A DNA stretch of 64,000 nucleotides from an uncultured Bacillota bacterium (GTDB taxonomy: Bacteria > Bacillota > Clostridia > Lachnospirales > Lachnospiraceae). The DNA lies in assembly GCA_958352855.1 (NCBI GenBank), contig CATWQE010000011.1, forward strand, positions 1 through 64,000, written 5' to 3'. Under the pieces are notes generated by a model. The model did no database searches and was not told where the DNA came from. It saw nothing but the letters and a program-made list of their open reading frames with translations. The position numbers were made by a program, and so were the translations under genes. Shown here in pieces: positions 52,912 to 61,572 of this stretch (positions are counted from its first letter, which is position 1; every line of letters starts with the position of its first letter).

Positions 52912-54024
52912 ATGAAATTAATATGTCCAAAATCTGAACTTCAGAAAAGTGTAGGAATCGTCATGAAAGCCGTTCCAGGCAAAACAACCATGCCAATTTT
53001 GGAATGTATTTTATTAGATGCTTCTACCAATGAGATTAAATTTACCTCTAATGATATGGAATTAGGTATCGAAACCCGCGTTCAGGGAACGGTACTTGAG
53101 AAGGGTATGATTGCTTTGGATGCAAAAATCTTCTCAGAAATCGTAAGAAAGCTTCCGGACAGCGATGTTACCATTGAAACCGATGAAAAATTAAACACTA
53201 CAATTACTTGTGAAAAAGCCAAATTTAATATTCCCGGAAAATCAGGAGAAGATTTTTCTTATTTACCTTTAATTGAAAAAACAGACTGCATACGGGTTTC
53301 ACAGTTTACTTTAAAAGAAATTATCCGTCAGACAATTTTCTCTATTGCAGTAAATGAGAACAATAAACTAATGACCGGTGAACTTTTTCAAATTGAAAAC
53401 AATATGTTACGGGTTATTTCCCTGGATGGACACCGGATTTCTATCCGTAAAATTCCTTTAAAAGAAGAATGTAAAGACCGTAAAGTAGTTGTTCCTGGTA
53501 AAACGTTAAGTGAAATCAGCAAAATTTTATCCGGGGAACTGGAAGATATGGTAGAAATTTATCTTTCTGCAAACCATATTTTATTTGAATTTGATGATAC
53601 CAAGGTAGTTTCCCGCCTTATTGAAGGAGAGTATTTTAAAATTGACCAGATGCTTTCCAGCGATTATGAAACAAAAGTAAAAATTAACAAAAAAGAATTT
53701 TTAGATTGTATTGACCGCGCCACTCTTCTGGTAAAAGAAGGGGACAAAAAACCAATTATTATTCATATTCAGGATGGCCAGATGGAGCTTCGGATTGATT
53801 CACAGATTGGTTCCATGAAGGAAGAAATTGATATCCAGAAAGAAGGTAAGGATATCATGATTGGCTTTAATCCTAAATTTTTAATTGACGCTTTGAAAGT
53901 TATTGATGACGAAGAAGTAAGCATTTACCTTATGAATGCCAAGGCTCCATGCTTTATCCGTAATGATAGTCAGCAATATATTTATCTGATTTTGCCAGTT
54001 AATTTCAATGCAGTAAGCCGTTAA
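52912..54024 (+). CDS. dnaN: DNA polymerase III beta subunit (sliding clamp)
   Basis: 370 residues, the usual length, three repeated clamp domains (starting MKLICPKSELQKSVGIVMKA). Encircles DNA and tethers polymerase. AGAAAGGAAG lies upstream. Ends with the LPVNFNAVSR type C-terminus. Confidence 0.97.
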   Translation: MKLICPKSELQKSVGIVMKAVPGKTTMPILECILLDASTNEIKFTSNDMELGIETRVQGTVLEKGMIALDAKIFSEIVRKLPDSDVTIETDEKLNTTITCEKAKFNIPGKSGEDFSYLPLIEKTDCIRVSQFTLKEIIRQTIFSIAVNENNKLMTGELFQIENNMLRVISLDGHRISIRKIPLKEECKDRKVVVPGKTLSEISKILSGELEDMVEIYLSANHILFEFDDTKVVSRLIEGEYFKIDQMLSSDYETKVKINKKEFLDCIDRATLLVKEGDKKPIIIHIQDGQMELRIDSQIGSMKEEIDIQKEGKDIMIGFNPKFLIDALKVIDDEEVSIYLMNAKAPCFIRNDSQQYIYLILPVNFNAVSR

Positions 54025-54053
54025 AAGCCGCAAATGGTTTAAAAGGAGAAAAA

Positions 54054-54263
54054 ATGGAAATTATTAAATTAAGAGATGAATTTATTAAGCTTGGACAGGC
54101 GCTCAAAGCCGCAAATCTTGTAGAAGACGGTGTTGAAGCCAAATATGTCATTCAGGATGGAGAGGTACTTGTAAATGGAGAGCCGGATACCAGAAGAGGC
54201 CGCAAGCTCTATGATGGAGATGTGATTTCTTATCAGGGAGAAGAGGTAAAAATTGTAAAATAA
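54054..54263 (+). CDS. yaaA: S4 RNA-binding domain protein YaaA
   Basis: 69 residues, single S4 domain (FIKLGQALKAANLVEDGVEA then VLVNGEPDTRRGRKLYDGD). Located between dnaN and recF as in Bacillus; probably involved in ribosome assembly. AAAGGAG precedes the ATG. Confidence 0.94.
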   Translation: MEIIKLRDEFIKLGQALKAANLVEDGVEAKYVIQDGEVLVNGEPDTRRGRKLYDGDVISYQGEEVKIVK

Positions 54264-54287
54264 ATGTAACTCAGTGAAGGGGAACCT

Positions 54288-55379
54288 ATGTATATCGAAT
54301 CAATCGAGCTGAAAAATTACAGAAATTATGAGTCACTTTCCCTGGAGTTGGATAAAGGAACCAATATTTTTTACGGAGATAATGCCCAGGGAAAGACCAA
54401 TATCCTGGAAGCTGCCTATTTGTGTGGGACAACCAAATCCCACAGAGGCAGCAGGGACAGGGAAATGATTCGTTTTGGTCAGGATGAGGCTCATATCCGT
54501 ATGTTTGTAAAAAAGGACGGGATATCCAGAAAAATTGACATGCATTTGAAGAAAACCAAAGCAAAAGGTATTGCCATTGATGGAATTCCCATTCGCAAGG
54601 CCAGTGAATTATTTGGCATTTTAAATATTGTGTTTTTTTCTCCGGAGGACTTAAATATTATTAAAAGCGGTCCTGGAGAGAGACGACGTTTTATGGACTT
54701 GGAATTATGTCAACTAAATAAATTGTATTTATCCAATCTTTCCAGTTACAATCGGATTTTGAATCAGAGAAATAAATTGTTAAAGGATATTGCTTTCCAG
54801 CCCGGGCTTAAAGATACTCTGGAGGTCTGGGATGAGCAGTTGGCTCATTACGGCGCATTTCTCATTGAAAGCCGCAAAGCTTTTGTAGAAGAGCTAAATG
54901 GCATTATGGAAGGCATACATAGGAGTATTACCGGAGACAGGGAACAGATTAAACTGGTATATGAGCCAAGTGTTCAAAGCAGCGTTTTTTTAGAAGAGCT
55001 TACGGCTGCAAGAGAGCGGGATATTCGGTTTAAAATGACCTCTCTGGGTCCCCACAGGGATGACCTTTGTGTAAAGGTGAATGAAATTGATATCAGAAAA
55101 TACGGTTCTCAGGGGCAGCAGCGTACTGCTGCATTGTCTTTGAAACTGTCTGAAATTTATATGGTGAAGAAAATCATCAAAGATATGCCGGTTTTGCTTT
55201 TGGACGATGTATTGTCTGAGCTGGATTCCAACAGGCAGAATTATCTTTTGAACAGTATCCGGCAGGTACAGACTATGATTACCTGTACGGGTTTGGATGA
55301 TTTCATTGACAGACAATTCCACATGAATAAAGTATTCAAAGTGGTGGAAGGAAAAGTGAAAACAGGAGGAAATGTATGA
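54288..55379 (+). CDS. recF: DNA replication and repair protein RecF
   Basis: 363 residues. Walker A YGDNAQGKTNILEA near residue 33, SMC-like signature GSQGQQRTAALSLKLSE and Walker B VLLLDDVLSELDSNRQ. Gap repair and RecA loading. Its stop overlaps the gyrB start by 4 bases. Confidence 0.97.
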   Translation: MYIESIELKNYRNYESLSLELDKGTNIFYGDNAQGKTNILEAAYLCGTTKSHRGSRDREMIRFGQDEAHIRMFVKKDGISRKIDMHLKKTKAKGIAIDGIPIRKASELFGILNIVFFSPEDLNIIKSGPGERRRFMDLELCQLNKLYLSNLSSYNRILNQRNKLLKDIAFQPGLKDTLEVWDEQLAHYGAFLIESRKAFVEELNGIMEGIHRSITGDREQIKLVYEPSVQSSVFLEELTAARERDIRFKMTSLGPHRDDLCVKVNEIDIRKYGSQGQQRTAALSLKLSEIYMVKKIIKDMPVLLLDDVLSELDSNRQNYLLNSIRQVQTMITCTGLDDFIDRQFHMNKVFKVVEGKVKTGGNV

Positions 55380-57313
55380 GTACAGAAATGAATACTGAAG
55401 TAAATACAGAGTACGGTGCAGATCAAATCCAGATTCTGGAAGGGCTTGAGGCAGTTAGAAAGAGACCGGGTATGTATATTGGCAGCACTTCTTCAAGAGG
55501 TCTCCATCATCTGGTGTATGAAATCGTAGATAACGCGGTAGACGAGGCGCTGGCCGGCTATTGCGATACCATTCATATATCTGTAAATGAAGATAATTCC
55601 ATAACGGTTATTGATAATGGTCGTGGAATTCCTGTGGGAATTAACCACAAAGCCGGCATTCCGGCTGTTGAGGTGGTATTTACCATTTTACATGCCGGCG
55701 GCAAGTTTGGCGGCGGGGGATATAAGGTTTCCGGCGGTCTTCATGGGGTTGGCGCGTCTGTTGTAAATGCTTTATCTACCTGGCTGGAGGTTACCATTTA
55801 CCAGGGAGGAAAAGTGTACCGGCAGCGTTATGAACGGGGAAAAACCGTATACAGCCTGAAGGTTGTAGGGGAGTGTGAGCTTTCCAAAACAGGAACCATG
55901 GTGACGTTTCTTCCGGACCCTGAGGTTTTTGAGGAGACTGTCTTTGATTTCAGTACCTTAAAACACCGTTTCAGAGAAATTGCATTTTTGACCAAGGGAT
56001 TGAAGATTATTGCAACAGATAAGAGGGAGGAAGAGCCAAAAGAGGTTGTTTTCCACTACGAAGGCGGAATTAAAGAATTTGTCCAGTATTTAAACCGCAG
56101 CAACACCGCTTTGTATGAGGATATTCTCTACTTTGAAGGAAGCAAAGACGGGGTTATGGTGGAAGTAGCCATGCAGCACAATGATGCCTATACAGAGAAC
56201 AGCTATGGGTTTGTAAATAATATTACAACACCGGAAGGCGGAACTCATGTGGTGGGATTCCGCAATGCTCTTACAAAGACTTTTAATGAATATGCGAAAA
56301 AGAATAAACTGATTAAAGAAAACGAGGCTAATTTGACCGGTGAGGATATCAGAGAAGGTCTGACTGCCATTATCAGTGTGAAAATTGAGGACCCTCAGTT
56401 TGAAGGACAGACGAAACAGAAGCTGGGAAACAGTGAAGCCAGAGGCGCAGTAGACAGCGTTGTAAGTTCACAGCTTGAGATTTATCTGGAACAGAATCCT
56501 GCTGTGGCAAAAATTATTATTGAAAAATCTATTTTGTCACAGAGAGCCAGAGATGCAGCGCGAAAAGCCAGGGAACTCACCAGAAGAAAGTCAGCCCTTG
56601 AGGGGATGTCTCTTCCAGGCAAACTGGCAGACTGCGTGGACAAAGACCCTAGTAAATGCGAAATTTACATTGTAGAGGGTGATTCTGCCGGTGGTTCAGC
56701 CAAAACAGCCAGAAGCAGGGCAACACAGGCCATTCTTCCTCTTAGAGGAAAGATTTTAAACGTTGAGAAAGCCCGTTTGGATAAGATTTATGCCAACAAT
56801 GAAATTAAGGCTATGATTACAGCCTTTGGTACAGGGATTCATGAAGATTTTGATATCAGCAAGCTGCGTTATCATAAGATTATTATTATGACAGATGCGG
56901 ATGTTGACGGCGCTCATATTGCCACACTGCTTTTGACATTTTTGTATCGTTTTATGCCAGAGCTTATCAAACAGGGATATGTCTATCTGGCAAAACCGCC
57001 GCTGTTTAAGCTGGAGAAAAACCGGAAGGTTTATTATGCTTATACAGAAAAAGAAGAAGAGGAAATTCTGGCTCAGATTGGATTGGAAGGCTGCAGTATT
57101 CAGCGTTATAAAGGTCTGGGAGAGATGGATGCAGACCAGTTGTGGGAAACCACTATGGACCCGGAAAGACGTATTCTCATGCGTGTTGTTATGGATGAGG
57201 ATTCCACTTCTGAACTGGATCTGACCTTTACCACATTAATGGGAGATAAGGTAGAGCCAAGACGTGAGTTTATTGAGGAAAATGCCAAGTACGCAAAGAA
57301 TCTGGATATCTGA
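55376..57313 (+). CDS. gyrB: DNA gyrase subunit B
   Basis: 645 residues. GHKL ATPase (EIVDNAVDEALAG, DNGRGIPV, GGKFGGGGYKVSGGLHGVG), transducer domain, and TOPRIM with EGDSAGGSAKTARS and PLRGKILNVEKA plus DADVDG metal ligands. Short N-terminal extension (first about 13 residues) before the standard start. Supplies the ATPase of gyrase. Confidence 0.98.
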   Translation: MSTEMNTEVNTEYGADQIQILEGLEAVRKRPGMYIGSTSSRGLHHLVYEIVDNAVDEALAGYCDTIHISVNEDNSITVIDNGRGIPVGINHKAGIPAVEVVFTILHAGGKFGGGGYKVSGGLHGVGASVVNALSTWLEVTIYQGGKVYRQRYERGKTVYSLKVVGECELSKTGTMVTFLPDPEVFEETVFDFSTLKHRFREIAFLTKGLKIIATDKREEEPKEVVFHYEGGIKEFVQYLNRSNTALYEDILYFEGSKDGVMVEVAMQHNDAYTENSYGFVNNITTPEGGTHVVGFRNALTKTFNEYAKKNKLIKENEANLTGEDIREGLTAIISVKIEDPQFEGQTKQKLGNSEARGAVDSVVSSQLEIYLEQNPAVAKIIIEKSILSQRARDAARKARELTRRKSALEGMSLPGKLADCVDKDPSKCEIYIVEGDSAGGSAKTARSRATQAILPLRGKILNVEKARLDKIYANNEIKAMITAFGTGIHEDFDISKLRYHKIIIMTDADVDGAHIATLLLTFLYRFMPELIKQGYVYLAKPPLFKLEKNRKVYYAYTEKEEEEILAQIGLEGCSIQRYKGLGEMDADQLWETTMDPERRILMRVVMDEDSTSELDLTFTTLMGDKVEPRREFIEENAKYAKNLDI

Positions 57314-57328
57314 TAAGGAGAACCGAAC

Positions 57329-59875
57329 ATGGAAGAAAATATTTTTGATAAAGTGCAGGAGGTAGACCTGCAGAAAAAGATGGAAGAGTCTTATATTGAG
57401 TATGCTATGAGTGTTATTGCGTCTCGTGCCCTGCCGGATGTAAGAGATGGTTTGAAGCCGGTACAGAGAAGAATTCTGTATTCCATGATTGAATTGAACA
57501 ATGGTCCTGATAAGCCACACAGGAAATGTGCCCGTATTGTGGGCGATACCATGGGTAAATATCATCCTCATGGTGACAGCTCCATTTACGGTGCACTGGT
57601 AAATATGGCACAGGACTGGTCTACCCGTTATCCACTGGTAGACGGTCATGGAAACTTTGGCTCTGTGGATGGGGATGGCGCTGCTGCCATGCGTTATACA
57701 GAGGCACGTTTAAGCAAGATTTCCATGGAAATGCTGGCTGATATTAATAAAAATACCATTGATTTTGTACCAAACTTTGACGGTACAGAAAAGGAGCCTA
57801 CGGTATTGCCTGCCAGATATCCCAATCTGCTGGTAAATGGTACTTCTGGTATTGCAGTAGGTATGGCAACCAATATCCCTCCTCACAATTTAAGAGAAGT
57901 CATCAATGCAGTGGTGAAAATTATTGACAATCAGATTGAAGAACAGAGAGAGACTACCATTGAAGAGATTCTTGGAATTGTAAAAGGACCGGATTTCCCT
58001 ACCGGCGCTACTATTTTAGGAACCAGAGGCATTGAGGAAGCCTACCGTACAGGGCGTGGAAAAATTCGCGTGCGCGCTGTAACAGATATTGAAACTATGC
58101 CAAATGGCAAGAGCCAGATTATTGTTACAGAGCTGCCATATATGGTGAATAAAGCCAGACTGATTGAGAAAATTGCAGAACTGGTAAGAGATAAGAAAAT
58201 CGATGGTATTACAGAAATCAATGACCATTCCAACAGGGAGGGTATGCGTATTTGTATTACCCTGAGAAGGGATGCAAATGCCAACGTGATTTTAAATCAG
58301 TTGTATAAGCATACCCAGATGCAGGATACCTTTGGTGTTATTATGCTGGCTCTGGTTGGAAATTCTCCAAAAGTTATGAGTCTTCTGGAAATGCTGAAAT
58401 ATTATCTGGCACACCAGGAAGAGGTTGTTACCAGAAGAACCCAGTACGATTTAAATAAGGCAGAGGCAAGAGCCCACATTGTAGAAGGCTTGTTAAAGGC
58501 GCTGGATGTTATTGATGAGGTTATCCGCATTATCCGCAGTTCCAAGACCAGACAGGATGCCAAGGAAGCTCTTATGGAGAACTTTGGATTTACAGATGTA
58601 CAGGCTCAGGAAATCGTTAATATGAGGCTGTATCAGCTTACCGGTATGGAGCGTGACCGTCTGCAGAAGGAATTTGATGAATTGCAGATTAAAATCAGAG
58701 AATTACGCGCCATTCTGGCAGACAGAAATCTGCTGCTTCGTGTGATCCGCCAGGAAATTCTGGCTATTGCCGAGAAATACGGAGATGACAGAAGAACCTC
58801 CATTGGTTATGACGAATTTGACATTTCCATGGAAGATATGATTCCAAATGAAAATACCGTCATTGCCATGACAAAATTAGGTTACATAAAGAGAATGACC
58901 GTAGATAATTTCCGCAGCCAGAACCGGGGTGGAAAAGGAATTAAGGGCATGTCTACCATTGAGGATGACTATATTGAGGAACTGCTTATGACAACAACCC
59001 ATCATTTCCTCATGTTCTTTACCAATACGGGAAGGGTGTACAGAATTAAGGCATATGAGATTCCAGAGGCAAGCCGCGTAGCAAGAGGAACTGCCATTAT
59101 TAATATTTTACAGCTTCAGCCTGAGGAAAAGATTACCGCAGTGATTGCTATTAATGACTTTAAAAAGGGCAATTATCTATTCATGGCTACCAAGAATGGT
59201 CTTGTGAAGAAAACACCAATTGAGGATTATGCAAATGTGAGAAAATCAGGTCTTGCGGCAATTTCTCTTAGAGAAGACGATGAACTGATTGAGGTGAAAT
59301 TCACAGACAATAAGAAAGATGTGATTCTGGTAACCAAATTTGGCCAGTGTATCTGTTTCCATGAAAATGATGTAAGAATCACAGGAAGAGTCTCCATGGG
59401 TGTAAGAGGTATTAACCTTATGGAGGATGATGAAGTCATTGGCATGCAGCTTACCTGCCAGGGAGATTACTTGCTGATTGTTTCTGAAAACGGTCTGGGT
59501 AAGAGAACCTCTGTGGGAGAATTTACTTGTCAGAACCGAGGCGGTAAGGGTGTAAAATGCTATAAGATTACAGAGAAAACAGGAAATGTTATTGGTGTAA
59601 AAGCAGTCAACAGCGAAAATGAAATTATGATGATTACAACAGAGGGCATTATCATCCGTCTGGAATGTAAAGATATTACTATTTTAGGCAGAATTACCTC
59701 TGGTGTGAAACTCATGGATTTAAAAGATGGTGTTACCGTAGCCAGCATTGCCAAGGTAAGGGAAAAGAAGGAAGAAAACCAGGAGACAGAACAGCCGCAA
59801 GAGCAGCAGAATCAGGAAACTGACAGCAGCCAGGATTCTGAAACTGCAGAAAATAATGGGGAAGACAGGGAATAA
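57329..59875 (+). CDS. gyrA: DNA gyrase subunit A
   Basis: 848 residues. Catalytic Tyr in AAMRYTEARLS near residue 125, quinolone-resistance region YHPHGDSSIYGALVNMAQ with Gly where E. coli has Asp87, two GyrA-box-like QNRGGKG motifs in the C-terminal wrapping domain, and an acidic Gln/Glu-rich tail of about 40 residues. 15 bases after gyrB. Confidence 0.98.
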   Translation: MEENIFDKVQEVDLQKKMEESYIEYAMSVIASRALPDVRDGLKPVQRRILYSMIELNNGPDKPHRKCARIVGDTMGKYHPHGDSSIYGALVNMAQDWSTRYPLVDGHGNFGSVDGDGAAAMRYTEARLSKISMEMLADINKNTIDFVPNFDGTEKEPTVLPARYPNLLVNGTSGIAVGMATNIPPHNLREVINAVVKIIDNQIEEQRETTIEEILGIVKGPDFPTGATILGTRGIEEAYRTGRGKIRVRAVTDIETMPNGKSQIIVTELPYMVNKARLIEKIAELVRDKKIDGITEINDHSNREGMRICITLRRDANANVILNQLYKHTQMQDTFGVIMLALVGNSPKVMSLLEMLKYYLAHQEEVVTRRTQYDLNKAEARAHIVEGLLKALDVIDEVIRIIRSSKTRQDAKEALMENFGFTDVQAQEIVNMRLYQLTGMERDRLQKEFDELQIKIRELRAILADRNLLLRVIRQEILAIAEKYGDDRRTSIGYDEFDISMEDMIPNENTVIAMTKLGYIKRMTVDNFRSQNRGGKGIKGMSTIEDDYIEELLMTTTHHFLMFFTNTGRVYRIKAYEIPEASRVARGTAIINILQLQPEEKITAVIAINDFKKGNYLFMATKNGLVKKTPIEDYANVRKSGLAAISLREDDELIEVKFTDNKKDVILVTKFGQCICFHENDVRITGRVSMGVRGINLMEDDEVIGMQLTCQGDYLLIVSENGLGKRTSVGEFTCQNRGGKGVKCYKITEKTGNVIGVKAVNSENEIMMITTEGIIIRLECKDITILGRITSGVKLMDLKDGVTVASIAKVREKKEENQETEQPQEQQNQETDSSQDSETAENNGEDRE

Positions 59876-59878
59876 GCC

Positions 59879-60595
59879 ATGAAAAGAATCTTGTTAATGG
59901 TGGCATATAATATATTACTTGTACCAATATTCTGGTTCAAACTATGTTATTATGCAAAACATGTGGAAAAATATACAGAAGAGGAGAGGTATGCGCTTTT
60001 GCGGTTTATTGACCGCAGAGCCATCAAAGGCGGGCGCATTACCATTGATATCCATGGACAGGAGAATTATCCCAAAGAAAGTGGATTTATGATGTTTCCC
60101 AATCATCAGGGGCTGTTTGATGTTCTTGCTATTATGCAGACCTGTGAAAAGCCTTTTTCTGTGGTTATGAAAAAAGAGGTACAAAATGTTCCTTTCCTGA
60201 AACAGGTCTTTGCCTGCATGAAGGCGTATGCCATTGACAGGGAGGATGTACGTCAGTCCATGAAGGTGATTCAGCAGGTGGCAAAAGAGGTTCAGTCAGG
60301 GAGAAACTATTTGATTTTCCCGGAAGGAACCAGAACCAAGAACCCTAATACGGTACATGAATTTAAAGGTGGAAGCTTTAAAAGTGCTACAAAAGCAAAA
60401 TGCCCTATTGTACCAATCGCATTAATTGACTCTTACAAATCTTTTGATACCAAGTCCATTGAGCGGATTAAGGTACAGGTGCATATTTTAAAGCCTATGC
60501 TGTATGAAGAGTACAAGGATATGAAAACAGTGGAAATTGCCGCAGAAGTGAAAAGAAGAATTGAAGCGGTAATAGCAGAGTACGAAAATAAATAG
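59879..60595 (+). CDS. 1-acyl-sn-glycerol-3-phosphate acyltransferase (PlsC family)
   Basis: 238 residues. N-terminal membrane helix, acyltransferase motifs NHQGLFD (the HX4D box) near residue 74 and FPEGTRTK near residue 145. Adds a second acyl chain to lysophosphatidate at the membrane. 3 bases after gyrA, so it reads through from the gyrase operon. No ribosome site other than AGGGAATAAGCC, which is weak. Confidence 0.9.
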   Translation: MKRILLMVAYNILLVPIFWFKLCYYAKHVEKYTEEERYALLRFIDRRAIKGGRITIDIHGQENYPKESGFMMFPNHQGLFDVLAIMQTCEKPFSVVMKKEVQNVPFLKQVFACMKAYAIDREDVRQSMKVIQQVAKEVQSGRNYLIFPEGTRTKNPNTVHEFKGGSFKSATKAKCPIVPIALIDSYKSFDTKSIERIKVQVHILKPMLYEEYKDMKTVEIAAEVKRRIEAVIAEYENK

Positions 60596-60602
60596 AAAAG
60601 AG

Positions 60603-60648
60603 TGTGATGTACAAAAATGCAGGAAGAATTGTACATCACACCTTTTTT
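60603..60648. terminator. Bidirectional terminator
   Basis: 13-bp perfect stem GTGTGATGTACAA/TTGTACATCACAC with a 13-base loop and a T-run on the plus side. It also overlaps the end of the minus-strand AraC gene. Confidence 0.9.
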
Positions 60649-61453
60649 AGTTTATTTTCCGAAATTCCAGAGGAGTCACTCCGGTCTGCCTGCGAAACAT
60701 GGCAATAAAATGGCTGGTATCCAGAAATCCTGTTTTCCCTGCAATTTCCTGTACTTCCATTCGCTGATGGAGCATCAGGTATTCTTTGGCTTTGTTAATG
60801 CGATAAGTAGTAAGATATTCATAAGTAGAACATCCCAGAAACTTCTGAAACAGTCTGGAAAGATACTGTGGGGTAATATAAACCTGGCGGCTCAAGGTCT
60901 GAACCGTCAGGTTTTTGTCATAATGGCTTTCAATTTCTCTTATCACAGGAGCTACATAACGCTGATAAAGGGGCTCTTTCATAAGATCCTGGGTATGAAT
61001 ACCATTGGAAAGGTGCATGAGGATTCGGTAACAGTCCATGGAAATGGAAAGACTGTCCTCAGGGTGAACTTCATAATTTTCTACCATTTTGGAAATAATT
61101 GCGCCTAACTGTACCCCAAGTTCTTTTTCTACAAAAATAATCTGACGGTTATCTAAAAGCTGGGAAATGCTGTTTTCTATAGTTCCGGTAAAGGTAATAA
61201 AGGTGGTTTGCCAGTTTGTGTCCGGACTGTAGTAAAAATGAGGGATAAAAGGTGCAATCAGCAGTCCTTCATGAGGATTTAAGGTATATTTCTTTCCCTG
61301 TATGGTTAGAATACCGCGGCCTTTTTCCGTTTGAAGATAGTGATATTTTGGATAGCCTTTTGGGCGGTTCATTTCGTCTTGTATCCAGTTATTTCCAATA
61401 GAATCAAAGGTAAATGGCTCCGTTACAGGAGTATTTCTAAAATAAATGGGCAT
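60647..61453 (-). CDS. AraC family transcriptional regulator
   Basis: 268 residues from ATG 61453 (AGGTGA 5 bases upstream; the longer frame adds 6 residues). An N-terminal cupin-like sensing domain (about 1-150) is followed by two HTH motifs (LTVQTLSRQVYITPQYLSRL and MEVQEIAGKTGFLDTSHFIA). Divergent from the beta-galactosidase gene, so it probably activates it in response to a sugar. Confidence 0.9.
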   Translation of the reverse strand: MPIYFRNTPVTEPFTFDSIGNNWIQDEMNRPKGYPKYHYLQTEKGRGILTIQGKKYTLNPHEGLLIAPFIPHFYYSPDTNWQTTFITFTGTIENSISQLLDNRQIIFVEKELGVQLGAIISKMVENYEVHPEDSLSISMDCYRILMHLSNGIHTQDLMKEPLYQRYVAPVIREIESHYDKNLTVQTLSRQVYITPQYLSRLFQKFLGCSTYEYLTTYRINKAKEYLMLHQRMEVQEIAGKTGFLDTSHFIAMFRRQTGVTPLEFRKIN

Positions 61454-61572
61454 CGTATTCACCTGTTTCAAAATGTTATATTATTTGGCTAAACATATCA
61501 TACATTTTGCGTTTAATCAATGATAAAATAAGCATAGATACAAAGAAAGCGGAAAAGATACAGGAGGTTCTT

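Noticed and set aside
53030..57300. Antisense frames in dnaN, recF and gyrB
   Set aside because: Shadows of well-recognised genes; no supporting start signals.
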